Origin: Streptomyces sp. B1I3
GTDB taxonomy: Bacteria; Actinomycetota; Actinomycetes; Streptomycetales; Streptomycetaceae
Reading direction: 5' to 3'
Assembly: GCF_030816615.1 (NCBI RefSeq)
Contig: NZ_JAUSYD010000001.1
Span: 5,106,501-5,170,500 of the forward strand
Length of the DNA stretch: 64,000 bases
The notes under the pieces were generated by a model. It was given only the letters and a program-made list of their open reading frames with translations, did not search any database and was not told where the DNA came from. Positions 1 through 7,948 of the stretch are shown here, one piece after another (position 1 is the stretch's first letter; the number at the start of each line of letters is the position of its first letter). Position numbers and translations under genes: made by a program.

Positions 1-1
1 C

Positions 2-85
2 TTCCGTGACGGCCTGCGTCCCGCGATGCCCGCCGCGCTCCTTGCCGACGTCCGGACGCAGGGCCGCCCGGAGGACCAGCGCTGA
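2..85 (+). CDS. 3' end of an unidentified protein, cut by the window edge
   Basis: An open frame enters from the left edge and ends at a TGA at 83-85, giving a 27-residue tail (FRDGLRPAMPAALL...). The alternating hydrophobic and charged composition could be a genuine C-terminus, but 27 residues are too few to identify a family. The stop falls inside the first copy of a 21-bp tandem repeat. If real, the gene converges on the DeoR regulator. It could equally be a chance open frame in GC-rich DNA. Confidence 0.3.
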   Translation, partial: FRDGLRPAMPAALLADVRTQGRPEDQR

Positions 86-107
86 CGCCCGGAGGACCAC
101 CGCTGAC
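66..107. repeat. Two-copy 21-bp tandem repeat
   Basis: Positions 66-86 and 87-107 are two adjacent 21-bp copies differing at one base. The first contains the stop codon of the partial plus-strand frame. The array lies just downstream of the deoR-type gene's stop and probably arose by slippage duplication. Confidence 0.85.
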
Positions 108-125
108 GGGACGTCGTACGAGACG

Positions 126-911
126 TCACACGAGCCGTACGTCGATCCCCAGGGCGGTGAATTCCTCGACGACGTCCGCGGGGGCGTCCTGGTCCGTGAC
201 GAGGATCGACACGGCGCTCGTCTCGCAGACCTGGGCGAAGGCACGGCGCCCCAGCTTCGCGGAGTCGGCCACCACGACGACCGTGTGGGCACACTCGGCG
301 AGCGCCCGGTTCGCCCCGGCCTCGGACTCGTCGTGCGTCGCCGCCCCGAAGCGGGGGTGCACGGCGTCCACGCCCAGGATCGTGTAGTCCAGGGCGAGGG
401 TCCGCAGGACGGAGTCCACGAGCGGGCCGACGAGTTCGTAGGAGTTGGGGCGGGCCACGCCGCCGGTGACGACGATCTTCACGTGGGGGCGGACCGCGAG
501 CTCGTTGGCGATGTTGATCGCGTTCGTCACGACGGTCAGCGCGGTTCCCCCGCCCCCGCCGGCCGGCTCGGGCCGCACGGCGAGCTCCCTGGCCACCTCG
601 GAGGTCGTCGTACCGCCGTTGATGCCGACGGTCGAACCCGAGGGGATCAGTTCGGCCGCGGCCTTCGCGATGCGCTGTTTCTCATCGGCCTTGCGGGCCG
701 CCTTGTAGCGCAGCGGCAGGTCGTAGGCGACGGTGCTCACCACCGCACCGCCCCGGGTGCGGGTCAGCAGGTTCTGCCGGGCGAGCTCGTCCAGGTCGCG
801 GCGGACCGTGGCGGGGGAACAGCCCAGCCGCTCGGCGGCGTCGAGTACGTCGAGATGGCCCTGGTCGCTGAGGATCTCCAGCAGCCGGGTCCATCGCGTG
901 TGTGCCGCCAC
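126..911 (-). CDS. DeoR/GlpR-family transcriptional regulator
   Basis: A 261-aa sugar-responsive repressor. Residues about 6-56 form the DeoR winged helix (recognition stretch CSPATVRRDLDEL). The rest is the phosphosugar-binding, isomerase-like sensor domain, with the typical GINGGTTT, VVTNAINIA and VTGG motifs and a late VVVADSAKLG segment. Full length for the family. It is transcribed in the same direction as the class II aldolase just upstream, with a 31-bp gap, so the two probably form an operon controlling a phosphorylated sugar or sugar alcohol. The effector cannot be told from the sequence. Direct TTCAA repeats upstream of the aldolase are the likely operator. Confidence 0.92.
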   Translation of the reverse strand: MAAHTRWTRLLEILSDQGHLDVLDAAERLGCSPATVRRDLDELARQNLLTRTRGGAVVSTVAYDLPLRYKAARKADEKQRIAKAAAELIPSGSTVGINGGTTTSEVARELAVRPEPAGGGGGTALTVVTNAINIANELAVRPHVKIVVTGGVARPNSYELVGPLVDSVLRTLALDYTILGVDAVHPRFGAATHDESEAGANRALAECAHTVVVVADSAKLGRRAFAQVCETSAVSILVTDQDAPADVVEEFTALGIDVRLV

Positions 912-942
912 CTGGTCCTCCTTGCGCTCGCCGCCGCCGACC

Positions 943-1797
943 TTATCGCGCCCGGTCGTCCCCGGTGCGGGCCAGTACGTGCAGCAGGCGCGTCACCTCG
1001 GCGGCGACGGCGTCGCGGGCCGGGCCGAGGTAGGTGCGGGGGTCGGCCGCCTGGGCATGGGCGTCGAGGTAGGTGCGGACGGCCCGGGTGAACAGCTTGT
1101 TCAGGTGCGTGGAGATGTTCACCTTCGTCATCCCCGCGCCGACGGCGTCGGCCAGGCCGGTGTCCCCGACGCCCGAGGAACCGTGCAGGACGAGCGGGAC
1201 GCCCACCGCGTGGCGCAGCCGGGAGATGAGGGCGAAGTCGAGGACGGCGTCGCGGGTCAGCATGGCGTGCGAGCTGCCGACCGCCACGGCGAGGGCGTCG
1301 ACGGCCGTGGCCTCGACGAACGCGCGTGCCTCGTCCGGATCGGTCCGCACGCCGGGGGCGTGCGCCCCGTCCTTGCCGCCGACCTCGCCGAGCTCCGCCT
1401 CCACCCACACACCGTGGCCGTGGCAGTGCTCGGTGATCGCACGGGTCGCGGCGACGTTGTCGTCGTACGGGAGCGTGGACGCGTCGAACATGACGGACGT
1501 GAATCCGAGCCGGACGGCCTCGTCGACCAGGGCGGGCGACTCGGCGTGGTCGAGGTGCACGGCCACCGGGACTCGGGCCGCCCGTGCGACGGCGAGTGAG
1601 GCGAGCCCGATCGGTTCGAGGGAGCCGTGGTAGCGGGTGGTGTTCTCGCTGATCTGCAGGATCACCGGCAGTCCGGCCGCCTCCGCCCCGGCGACGATGG
1701 CCTGCGCGTGTTCGATCTGCACGACGTTGAAGGCCCCGACGCCCCTCGCTTTCGTCCGTGCCTCGTGCGTGATGTCACCGGTGGATATGAGCGGCAT
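943..1797 (-). CDS. Class II fructose/tagatose-bisphosphate aldolase family protein
   Basis: A 284-aa zinc aldolase of the FbaA/GatY/KbaY type. It opens with the family start MPLISTGDI, has GAFNVVQIEHAQAI at about 21-34, the catalytic and zinc motif HLDHAES (Asp83, His84), a later zinc-histidine region AVGSSH, and the phosphate-binding VLHGSSGVGD loop. GatY/KbaY enzymes cleave ketose bisphosphates to DHAP and an aldehyde. The pairing with a DeoR regulator suggests a catabolic aldolase, perhaps for tagatose or another hexitol, rather than the glycolytic enzyme. Substrate assignment is inference. Confidence 0.9.
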   Translation of the reverse strand: MPLISTGDITHEARTKARGVGAFNVVQIEHAQAIVAGAEAAGLPVILQISENTTRYHGSLEPIGLASLAVARAARVPVAVHLDHAESPALVDEAVRLGFTSVMFDASTLPYDDNVAATRAITEHCHGHGVWVEAELGEVGGKDGAHAPGVRTDPDEARAFVEATAVDALAVAVGSSHAMLTRDAVLDFALISRLRHAVGVPLVLHGSSGVGDTGLADAVGAGMTKVNISTHLNKLFTRAVRTYLDAHAQAADPRTYLGPARDAVAAEVTRLLHVLARTGDDRAR

Positions 1798-1857
1798 GGG
1801 CTTCCCTCGCAGGTACAGGCTGCATGAATCCAGGCGGATGATGCTCGAAGTTGCTCA

Positions 1858-1886
1858 TTTATAGCCTGTTTGAAGCAGCTTGAAAA
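1858..1886 (-). promoter_or_regulatory. Promoter and candidate DeoR operator for the aldolase operon
   Basis: On the minus strand there is a TATAAA -10-like hexamer (1858-1863) and a TTTCAA -35-like hexamer (1880-1885) with a 16-bp spacer. The region overlaps direct repeats CCTGTTTGAA (1865-1874) and GCAGCTTGAA (1875-1884), a 10-bp period of TTCAA on the coding strand, as DeoR-family operators often show. It is unusually AT-rich for this window and about 60 bp before the aldolase start. Confidence 0.5.
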
Positions 1887-1887
1887 A

Positions 1888-1926
1888 CAGCAGCCGCCTC
1901 CGGACGGTGGCCGGAGGCGGCTGCTG
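1888..1926 (-). terminator. Rho-independent terminator (16-bp perfect stem)
   Basis: A perfect 16-bp inverted repeat (1888-1903 with 1911-1926, 7-nt loop) is followed, reading the minus strand, by five T residues. It ends minus-strand transcription coming from the Excalibur remnant and abuts the aldolase promoter. Confidence 0.85.
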
Positions 1927-1949
1927 ACGCGCCGGGAGGGGGTGCGGGG

Positions 1950-2120
1950 CTACGCGCAGGCGACTCCGTCGCCGTGCCGGTCGAGGTGCGATCCGTAACC
2001 GGGGTCCCCGCAGTGGATGGGGGCGGCTCCTGTGCCGCTGAGGGGCCGATGCCCGCAGTGGGGGGACGGCTCGGCGGCGACGGCCGGTGAAGGAAGCGGA
2101 AGCGTGAATCCGTGGAAAAG
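1950..2120 (-). pseudogene. Remnant of an Excalibur (calcium-binding-like) domain protein
   Basis: The minus strand reads about 56 codons ending with ...GAAPIHCGDPGYGSHLDRHGDGVACA and a TAG stop. This matches the C-terminal Excalibur pattern of small secreted actinobacterial proteins (GxAPxxxGDPGY...LDRDGDGVACE). No ATG or GTG start exists in frame, an in-frame stop lies at 2121-2123, and the usual upstream cysteine, linker and signal peptide are missing. A good terminator follows. I infer a decayed gene whose 5' part was lost, possibly through the adjoining tandem repeat. A live frameshifted version cannot be fully excluded. Confidence 0.65.
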
Positions 2121-2126
2121 CTATGT

Positions 2127-2182
2127 GCGCACGGGCGCACGAGCGCACGGGCGCACGAGCGCACGAGCGCACGGACGCACGG
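2127..2182. repeat. Seven tandem 8-bp units (GCGCACGR)
   Basis: Seven uninterrupted octamers GCGCACGG/GCGCACGA (the last is ACGCACGG) lie between the stop of the XRE regulator and the Excalibur remnant. There are no spacers, so this is a simple-sequence array and not CRISPR. Confidence 0.9.
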
Positions 2183-2205
2183 GCGGCCGTGGACCGGGAG
2201 CGGTC

Positions 2206-3072
2206 CTATGCCGTGGGGCCGGCCGCCGACATGGCCTGGATGCCGATGACGTCGAGGAGTCCCAGCCGGTCGGCGCTCTCGCTGCCCGGGACCGCCGTGT
2301 AGGCGACGACACGCAGGTCGCTGCCGGCGGCGACCAGCACGTCGCAGTCGAGGGCGAGGGTGCCGACATCGGGGTGGTGGACGGTCTTGGTGCCCGACAC
2401 GTGGACACCCACGATGCCCGAGTCCCACAGGGAGGCGAACGCGGGCCGGCTCTCGCGCAACTCCCTGACCAGGGTGCGCAGTCCCGCGTCGGAGGGGTAG
2501 CGGGCGGTGGCCGTTCGGAGGTCTCCGACCATGGCCGCCTCGAAGTGGGACTCCTGCTCGGGGGTCTGCCTGACCCGGCCGGGCAGGCCGGCGAAGTGGC
2601 GCCAGATGAGGTTGCGTTCACGCCCCCGAAGGCCGGACGGATCCCCGAACAGGGCCGCCCACGGGCGGTTCCACTCGATCAGGTTCCACGCGGCGTCGTG
2701 GACGCTCAGCGGGGCGCCGCCCAGCTGGTCGAGCAGGCGGCGCAGCCCGGGCGGGACGTGGACGGGGATCTGGCCGGGGCCGGGGACGGGCTGCCCGGCG
2801 AGGACGTACAGGTGCTCGCGTTCGGCGTCCGACAGGCGCAGGGCGCGGGCCAGTGAGGACAGGACCTGCGGGGAGGGAGAGGTGGCTCTGCCCTGTTCGA
2901 GGCGGGTGATGTAGTCGACCGACAGGCTGGCGAGCTGGGCCAGTTCCTCGCGGCGGAGCCCGGCGGCCCGGCGCACCCCTGCGGTGGGCAGTCCGACGGT
3001 GGCGGGGGAGAGCCGGTCGCGCCAGCCGTGCAGCGCGCTGCCCAGTTCCTTCGAGTCCTTGGTTTCGCTCAC
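2206..3072 (-). CDS. XRE-family regulator with MmyB-like ligand-binding domain
   Basis: A 288-aa DNA-binding regulator. After a short N-terminus it has a helix-turn-helix of the VRRAAGLRREELAQLASLS...RLEQGR type, then the C-terminal MmyB-like domain (HDAAWNLIEWNRPWAALFGD, NLIWRHF, LRELRESRPAFASLWDS and an HHPDVGTLALDCD block). I chose GTG at 3072 because homologues begin a few residues before the helix-turn-helix; a longer frame to 3186 adds an unlike tail. It is divergent from the adjacent SDR gene, which such regulators usually control. Confidence 0.88.
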   Translation of the reverse strand: MSETKDSKELGSALHGWRDRLSPATVGLPTAGVRRAAGLRREELAQLASLSVDYITRLEQGRATSPSPQVLSSLARALRLSDAEREHLYVLAGQPVPGPGQIPVHVPPGLRRLLDQLGGAPLSVHDAAWNLIEWNRPWAALFGDPSGLRGRERNLIWRHFAGLPGRVRQTPEQESHFEAAMVGDLRTATARYPSDAGLRTLVRELRESRPAFASLWDSGIVGVHVSGTKTVHHPDVGTLALDCDVLVAAGSDLRVVAYTAVPGSESADRLGLLDVIGIQAMSAAGPTA

Positions 3073-3209
3073 CGTTCCAGTATCCGGGGACCGCTCCCGG
3101 ACAGCCTGGTACTGCCGGTCCACCGGCTGGGGAAGGTACTGCCTGCGCGCCGGTGATGCGAGGACGGTGGGGCATGACCCACTCACCGACCGATCCCCGG
3201 AGCGGACAC

Positions 3210-3906
3210 ATGACCATCACACTCATCACCGGAGCGAACAAGGGCCTCGGTTTCGAGACCGCGCGGCGCCTCGTGGAGGCCGGGCACACCGTGTACGTCG
3301 GGGCCCGCGACGCCCGGCGCGGGCAGGAGGCGGCGGCGCGCCTCGGTGCCCGCTTCGTGCCGATCGACATCACCGACGAGAAGTCCGTCGAGGCAGCCGC
3401 CGCATCCGTGCGCGAGGAGGCGGGCCGCCTGGACGTCCTGGTCAACAACGCCGGGATCGTCGGCGTGCGCAAGCCGGTCGGGGAGGTGACCCGGGGACGA
3501 CATGCTGGGCACGTTCGACACGAACGTCTTCGGGGCCGTCCGGGTCACCCGCGCCTTCCTGCCGCTGCTGGAGGTCGGTGACGCGTCGGTCGTCGTCAAC
3601 GTCGGCAGCGGTCTCGGCTCGATCGCGGCGACCACCGACCCCGAGCGGATCGAGTTCCAGGTGGCCGCACTCGACTACAACTCCTCCAAGACCGCCCTGG
3701 TCATGGTGACCTCGCAGTACGCCAAGGCCTACCCGCACATCAGGTTCAACGCCGTCGACCCCGGTTACACGGCGACCGACCTCAACGGCAACCAGGGCAC
3801 CAACACCGTCGAGGAGGGGGCGGAGGTCATCGTCCGCCTGGCTTCCATCGGCGCGGACGGCCCGACCGGCGGATTCTTCGACGAGGGCGGCCCGGCCGCC
3901 TGGTGA
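3210..3906 (+). pseudogene. SDR-family oxidoreductase, interrupted by a +1 frameshift
   Basis: Two overlapping frames together make one normal short-chain dehydrogenase. The first, from ATG 3210, has the NAD(P)-binding LITGANKGLGFETA motif and LDVLVNNAG. The second carries TNVFGAVRVTRAFLP, VVNVGSG, the catalytic LDYNSSKTAL (Tyr and Lys) and VDPGYTATDLNG. They join by deleting one C from the CCC at 3490-3492, which restores ...GEVTGDDMLGTFDTN. This is either a genuine frameshift mutation or a sequencing error in a GC run. Everything else looks functional, about 231 aa when repaired. The XRE regulator is divergent. Confidence 0.85.
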
Positions 3907-4050
3907 CCGCGCCACCCGGCGGGCCGGCAGGTGCCCGGGCCGTGGGGCACCTGCCGTGCGACACGGCCTGTGCGACACGGCCCGTGGGGCACCGGCCGGG
4001 GCGGGCGTCAATCGATGGTCCGGCCGCCGCAGCGCCCGTACTGTGCCCCC

Positions 4051-4527
4051 ATGACAGCGCAGCCCCGCCTGGAGAAGGTCACGCCCGAGAACGTGCTCGA
4101 CGCCTGTCGCCTCACGGTCGCGCCCGAGCAGGAACGGTTCGTCGCCCCGGTCGCCCGGTCGCTGGCCGAGGCGTACGTCCAGCCCGAAACCGCCTGGCCG
4201 CGGCTGATCGTCGACGGCGACCGGCTGGTCGGCTTCGTGATGGCCTTCTTCGACGTACGGTTCGACCCCGCGAACCCCGCGGACCGGCCCCGCTCCGGGC
4301 TCTGGCGCCTGGCCGTCGCCGCCGGTGAACAGGGCCGGGGCTACGGTCGTTTCGCGGTGGAGGCCGTCTGCCAGGAGATCCTGCGGCGCGGACAGGACCG
4401 CGTCACGGTGACCTGGGGGCAGGGGGAGCACGGTCCGGAGGAGTTCTATCTGCGGCTCGGCTTCCGCAGGACCGGCGAGATGAGCGGGGACCAGGTCGTC
4501 GGCGAGCTGGACCTGCCCCGCACCTGA
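4051..4527 (+). CDS. GNAT-family N-acetyltransferase
   Basis: A 158-aa single-domain GNAT protein. The acetyl-CoA loop is represented by VAAGEQGRGYGRFAVEAV, and the C-terminal strand-helix by EEFYLRLGFRRTGE. The N-terminal half (NVLDACRLTVAPEQERFVAP...SLAEAYV) resembles spermine/spermidine-type acetyltransferases of the BltD group. ATG 4051 was chosen because the open frame upstream is repetitive GC-rich DNA with no GNAT character. Substrate unknown. It stands alone between the SDR gene and ku. Confidence 0.85.
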   Translation: MTAQPRLEKVTPENVLDACRLTVAPEQERFVAPVARSLAEAYVQPETAWPRLIVDGDRLVGFVMAFFDVRFDPANPADRPRSGLWRLAVAAGEQGRGYGRFAVEAVCQEILRRGQDRVTVTWGQGEHGPEEFYLRLGFRRTGEMSGDQVVGELDLPRT

Positions 4528-4561
4528 CGCGGACCGGACCGGACCGGCGGTGGACATGCCC

Positions 4562-4598
4562 GTGATCCACATGCGGGCCGCAGTGATCCACATGCGGG
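4562..4598. repeat. Direct repeat GTGATCCACATGCGGG x2 upstream of ku
   Basis: Identical 16-bp copies at 4562-4577 and 4583-4598, repeating at 21 bp (two helical turns), about 135 bp before the ku start. The spacing suits a regulator binding one face of DNA. The reverse complement GTGGATCAC also occurs in the leader of the EACC1-caspase operon at 33018 and 33076. Confidence 0.6.
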
Positions 4599-4732
4599 TC
4601 CGGGGATGCCGCGTGAGTATCGGTGGTACGGGCGGCGGCCCGGGCGTGCCCTGACCCTCTCGGGTCGGTTCTCCCTTCCGGGTGCCCCGGTCCGTCTCCC
4701 GGCCCAGCCACCAGGGGGGTCTGGAGGTATGC

Positions 4733-5692
4733 ATGCCGCGGCCCTTGTGGACCGGAGCGATCAGCTTCGGGCTGGTCACGATCCCGATCAAGGTGGTGTC
4801 CGCCACCGAGGACCACTCCCTCTCGTTCCACCAGTACCACGCGCAGGACATGGGCCGGATCCGTACCCGAAAGGTGTGCGAGATCGACGGCGAGGTCCTC
4901 TCGCAGGAAGAGATCGGCAAGGGGTACGAGGTCGCCAAGGACCGGACCGTCCCGGTCACCGACGAGGAGCTCGACCGGATGCCGCTGCCGACGGCGAAGG
5001 CGATCGAGATCGTGGCGTTCGTCGACGCCGATACCGTGGACCCGGTGCGGATCAGCGACAGCTACTACCTGGCCGTCGACGGGCAGGTGGCGGCGAAGCC
5101 GTACACCCTGCTGCGCAGGGCGCTGGAACGCAGCGACAAGGTGGCCGTGGCGAAGTTCGCCTGGCACAACCGGGAGCGGCTCGGCCTGCTGCGGGTCCGG
5201 GACGACGCCATCGTGCTGCACTCCATGCGGTGGCCCGACGAGATCCGCAGTCCCGAGTCGTTGGCGCCACGGGACGTCGAGCTGGACGAGGACGAGATCG
5301 ACCGGGCGGTCCAGCTCACCGAGACGATGGCCCTCGACGACATCTCCGGCTTCCGGGACCGCTACCGGGAGGCCCTGGAGGAACTGATCGCCGCCAAGTC
5401 GGAGGGCAAGGAGAGGCCGGAAACGCGCGGTGGCGAGGAGGAGGAGCCGGGCAAGGTCATGGACCTGATGGCAGCGCTGAACGCCTCGGTGAAGGCCGCC
5501 CGGGAGACGCGAGGGGAGGAGCCGGAGGGCGAGCACGCGACCGTGCACGAGATGGAGTCGCGCCGCCCCCGCACCCGCAAGAAGGCCGCACCGGCGCAGA
5601 AGGAGAAGGCGGCGGAGGGGAAGGCGGCGAAGTCGGCGGGGAGGAAGCAGCCCGCCAAGAAGACGGCGGCGAAGAAGCGGACCGCGTCCTGA
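4733..5692 (+). CDS. ku: Non-homologous end-joining protein Ku
   Basis: A 319-aa bacterial Ku, the homodimeric ring that binds DNA double-strand ends and recruits a ligase. It starts RPLWTGAISFGLVTIPIKV, diagnostic of the family, followed by the Ku core (SFHQYH, KVCEIDGEVL, EIVAFVD, YYLAVDG, YTLLRRALE, KFAWHNRERLGLLR). The C-terminal 90 residues are a Lys/Ala/Glu-rich tail ending in repeated KKTAAKK, as in other actinobacterial Ku proteins that bind DNA through basic tails. ATG 4733 has GGAGG 5 bp upstream. It converges on an ATP-dependent ligase, which is likely its partner. Confidence 0.96.
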   Translation: MPRPLWTGAISFGLVTIPIKVVSATEDHSLSFHQYHAQDMGRIRTRKVCEIDGEVLSQEEIGKGYEVAKDRTVPVTDEELDRMPLPTAKAIEIVAFVDADTVDPVRISDSYYLAVDGQVAAKPYTLLRRALERSDKVAVAKFAWHNRERLGLLRVRDDAIVLHSMRWPDEIRSPESLAPRDVELDEDEIDRAVQLTETMALDDISGFRDRYREALEELIAAKSEGKERPETRGGEEEEPGKVMDLMAALNASVKAARETRGEEPEGEHATVHEMESRRPRTRKKAAPAQKEKAAEGKAAKSAGRKQPAKKTAAKKRTAS

Positions 5693-5719
5693 GCGCCACC
5701 GGGGCGTTCGATGCGGTGT

Positions 5720-5749
5720 CCCCGCGTGCGCGGAGCGAGGCACGCGGGG
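5720..5749. terminator. Inverted repeat between ku and the DNA ligase
   Basis: A 10-bp perfect stem (CCCCGCGTGC at 5720-5729 with GCACGCGGGG at 5740-5749, 10-nt loop) lies between the convergent stops. It has no T-tract, which is common for terminators in high-GC actinomycetes. Confidence 0.5.
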
Positions 5750-5858
5750 CGAGCCATGGGTGTGAACGTGCGAGGCCTGCGGAGCGGGGCGTGCGGGGCG
5801 CGGCGGGGTCACACGGGCGAGACCGCCCGGCCGGTCTCGTGCCGGAGCCTCTCCGGCG

Positions 5859-6818
5859 TCACCCGAGGTCGTCGGGCGCCAGATCGGGCCGCAACCGGTG
5901 CCAGGAGGGGTGGCGCAGCTTCCCCGCCCTGGTCCGGGTCGCGTACCGCACCTCGCCGACCAGCCGCGGCAGCACCCACCGGGCGCCCGCGACCTGGGGC
6001 ACCTCGTCGAACGGGCACGTGCCGACCGCGGCGACCCGGAGCAGTTCGGCGAGCGTGGTGCGCTCGGCGTCGCTCCACCCCGTGCCGACGCTGCCCGCGT
6101 ACCGCAGACCGCCCTCATGGCGCTCACCGACCAGCAGGGCCCCGGGCAGACCGCCCAGCCGCCCGCGGCCGGGCACCCAGCCGCCGACGATCACGTCGAC
6201 GGTGCGGGCGTGGCGGATCTTGATCCACGTACGGGCCCGGACCCCGGGCTCGTACACGGAGCTCAGCCGCTTCGCGACGAGGCCCTCAAGACCGGCCTCC
6301 CGCGTCATGTCCAGGGCCTGCGCGCCGTGGCCGACGACCACCGCGGGTGTGGACCAGCGCGGCCCGTCGAGCCCGAGCGCTTCCAGGGCTGCCCGCCGCT
6401 CGCTGTAGGGCAGCGGCACCAAGCTCGCTCCCCGCAGGTGCAGGGCGTCGAACAGGACCAGGTGGGCGGGGACCCGTTCCGCCATGTGGGCGGCCTTCGC
6501 GGGAGACCCGGACAGGCCCATCCGGGACTGGAGCCGCTCGAAGTCACTGCGCCCCTGACCGTCCAGCGCGACGATCTCACCGTCCAGCACCGCCGGTACG
6601 CCGCCGAGCGCCGCCCCGAGCGCCGTGAGGTCCGGGTAGGCCGCCGTGATGTCCGTCCCGGACCGGGCGCGCAGCTCCACGGAGCCGTCGCCCGGCAGAT
6701 AGACCACGGCCCGCTGGCCGTCCTGCTTGACCTCGTACGCCCACTGGTCGTCGGCGGCCGGGGCCGGCAGGGTGCCGGGGGTCGCGAGCATGGGGGCGAA
6801 ACGGGGCAGAGAGGTCAT
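5859..6818 (-). CDS. ATP-dependent DNA ligase (LigD-ligase-like, stand-alone)
   Basis: A 319-aa ligase with adenylation domain and OB fold. The nucleotidyl-transferase lysine is in EVKQDGQR (Lys31), followed by ELRARSGTDIT, VLDGEIVALD, VLFDALHLRG, LEGLVAKRLSSVYEPG and the WIKIRH motif. The C-terminal OB fold shows VIVGGWVPGRGRLGGLPGALLVG and GSVGTGWS. This matches the ligase domain of LigD without polymerase or phosphoesterase domains. It is convergent with ku, supporting a role in end joining. Its start overlaps the stop of the PfkB kinase upstream by 4 bp (ATGA), so it is translated by coupling to a sugar-kinase gene. Confidence 0.93.
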   Translation of the reverse strand: MTSLPRFAPMLATPGTLPAPAADDQWAYEVKQDGQRAVVYLPGDGSVELRARSGTDITAAYPDLTALGAALGGVPAVLDGEIVALDGQGRSDFERLQSRMGLSGSPAKAAHMAERVPAHLVLFDALHLRGASLVPLPYSERRAALEALGLDGPRWSTPAVVVGHGAQALDMTREAGLEGLVAKRLSSVYEPGVRARTWIKIRHARTVDVIVGGWVPGRGRLGGLPGALLVGERHEGGLRYAGSVGTGWSDAERTTLAELLRVAAVGTCPFDEVPQVAGARWVLPRLVGEVRYATRTRAGKLRHPSWHRLRPDLAPDDLG

Positions 6819-7744
6819 GGCAGCACTTTCTCAGGTTGACCACCCACCCGGGCGCAGGCCTTCGCCAGTTCCTCGCGCCCGATCTGGACCTCATGGGTCC
6901 CGTGGTGGCCGCAGGCGAAGGCGCCGGAGACCGACCCGGCGCGTACGCACTGCTCGATGCCGCCACCGTCGAGCAGGGTGTGCAGGAACGCGGTGAGGAA
7001 CCCGTCCCCCGCGCCGTTGCTGTCGATCACGGGCAGCTCCGGCCGCACGGCGGGGAAGTGCCGTACCTCGCCGGAGTTCTCCCGCTCCAGCACGAAACAC
7101 CCGTTGGCGCCGTCCGTGGCCACCACGATCCGGGCCCGGCCCCGCGCCAGGATCTGCCGCAGCACGTCGCCCACCCGGTCCTTCACCGTGGCCGCGCTCA
7201 GGAAGACGAAGTCGGCCCCGTAGGCCCACGGGTGGGCCGACGGGTCCGCCCCGTCCCACGCGTGCAGGTCCGTCGAGACGGTCACGCCACGGCGGTGGGC
7301 CTCGGCGAAGACGTCGCGTGTGAAGGCGGAACGCGACACGTGGACGTGACGGGCGCGGTCGAGGTGGGGGCCGTAGAACGCGGCGGGCATGAGGAGGTCC
7401 TCGGGATGCCGGCCGTCGTAGAACGAGAAGCGGCGGCCCTCCGCGTCGACGAGGTTGACGCTGCGCGGTGTACCCGCGGGCGCGGTCAGATGATCGAAGT
7501 CCAGGCCCACCGAGGCGTAGCGTTCGAGGATCCGCCGGCCGAGATGGTCGTCCCCGAGGTAGTCGATGAACTTCGTCCGCCGCTCCAGCGCGTGGAATCC
7601 CAGTGCCACGCCGTTGCCCGTGTGGGCCACGTAGTCATGGATGGGCGGTACTCCGACGGAGTCGCCGTCGGGCACCTCGAGGGCGTCGACCCGCACGATC
7701 GTGTCGATGCCGGAACCGCCGATGACCAGGACGTCGTAGTCCAC
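6815..7744 (-). CDS. PfkB-family carbohydrate/nucleoside kinase
   Basis: A 309-aa ribokinase-like enzyme that phosphorylates a sugar or nucleoside with ATP. It shows the N-terminal GGSGIDTIVRVDAL region, the TGNGVALGFHALE glycine-rich motif, and the C-terminal signature DSNGAGDGFLTAFL whose GAGD (244-247) forms the anion hole and catalytic Asp247. The start is GTG 7744 with AAGGAG 7 bp before it. The closest style is the adenosine/ribokinase group, but the substrate cannot be assigned. Its stop overlaps the ligase start, so the two form a short operon; a functional link to DNA repair is not obvious. Confidence 0.9.
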   Translation of the reverse strand: MDYDVLVIGGSGIDTIVRVDALEVPDGDSVGVPPIHDYVAHTGNGVALGFHALERRTKFIDYLGDDHLGRRILERYASVGLDFDHLTAPAGTPRSVNLVDAEGRRFSFYDGRHPEDLLMPAAFYGPHLDRARHVHVSRSAFTRDVFAEAHRRGVTVSTDLHAWDGADPSAHPWAYGADFVFLSAATVKDRVGDVLRQILARGRARIVVATDGANGCFVLERENSGEVRHFPAVRPELPVIDSNGAGDGFLTAFLHTLLDGGGIEQCVRAGSVSGAFACGHHGTHEVQIGREELAKACARVGGQPEKVLP

Positions 7745-7838
7745 CGAATCACTCCTTCCGGGAGGCGTGGGCCCGTCGCCCCATGATCGGGTACTTCGGC
7801 GCGTACGCCGAGGCTTCCGGCCAAGAGGCAGGAGTGGT

Positions 7839-7890
7839 TCCGGGACGCGTACGACGTCATCGGCGGCGACGGTGCCGTACGCGTCCCGGA
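7839..7890. promoter_or_regulatory. 14-bp perfect inverted repeat upstream of the PfkB kinase
   Basis: TCCGGGACGCGTAC (7839-7852) is mirrored at 7877-7890 with a 24-nt loop. It lies 95-146 bp upstream of the kinase start and about 60 bp past the stop of the SGNH esterase. It could be the esterase gene's terminator or an operator for the kinase-ligase operon; the long loop favours neither clearly. Confidence 0.55.
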
Positions 7891-7948
7891 CGGCGCCCAG
7901 GCAGGGGGGTCCGAGCGGATCCGTGACCCTGACGTGCGCCGCGGGCGG

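Noticed and set aside
2127..2182. CRISPR-like short repeats
   Set aside because: 8-bp units with no spacers and no cas genes anywhere in the window.
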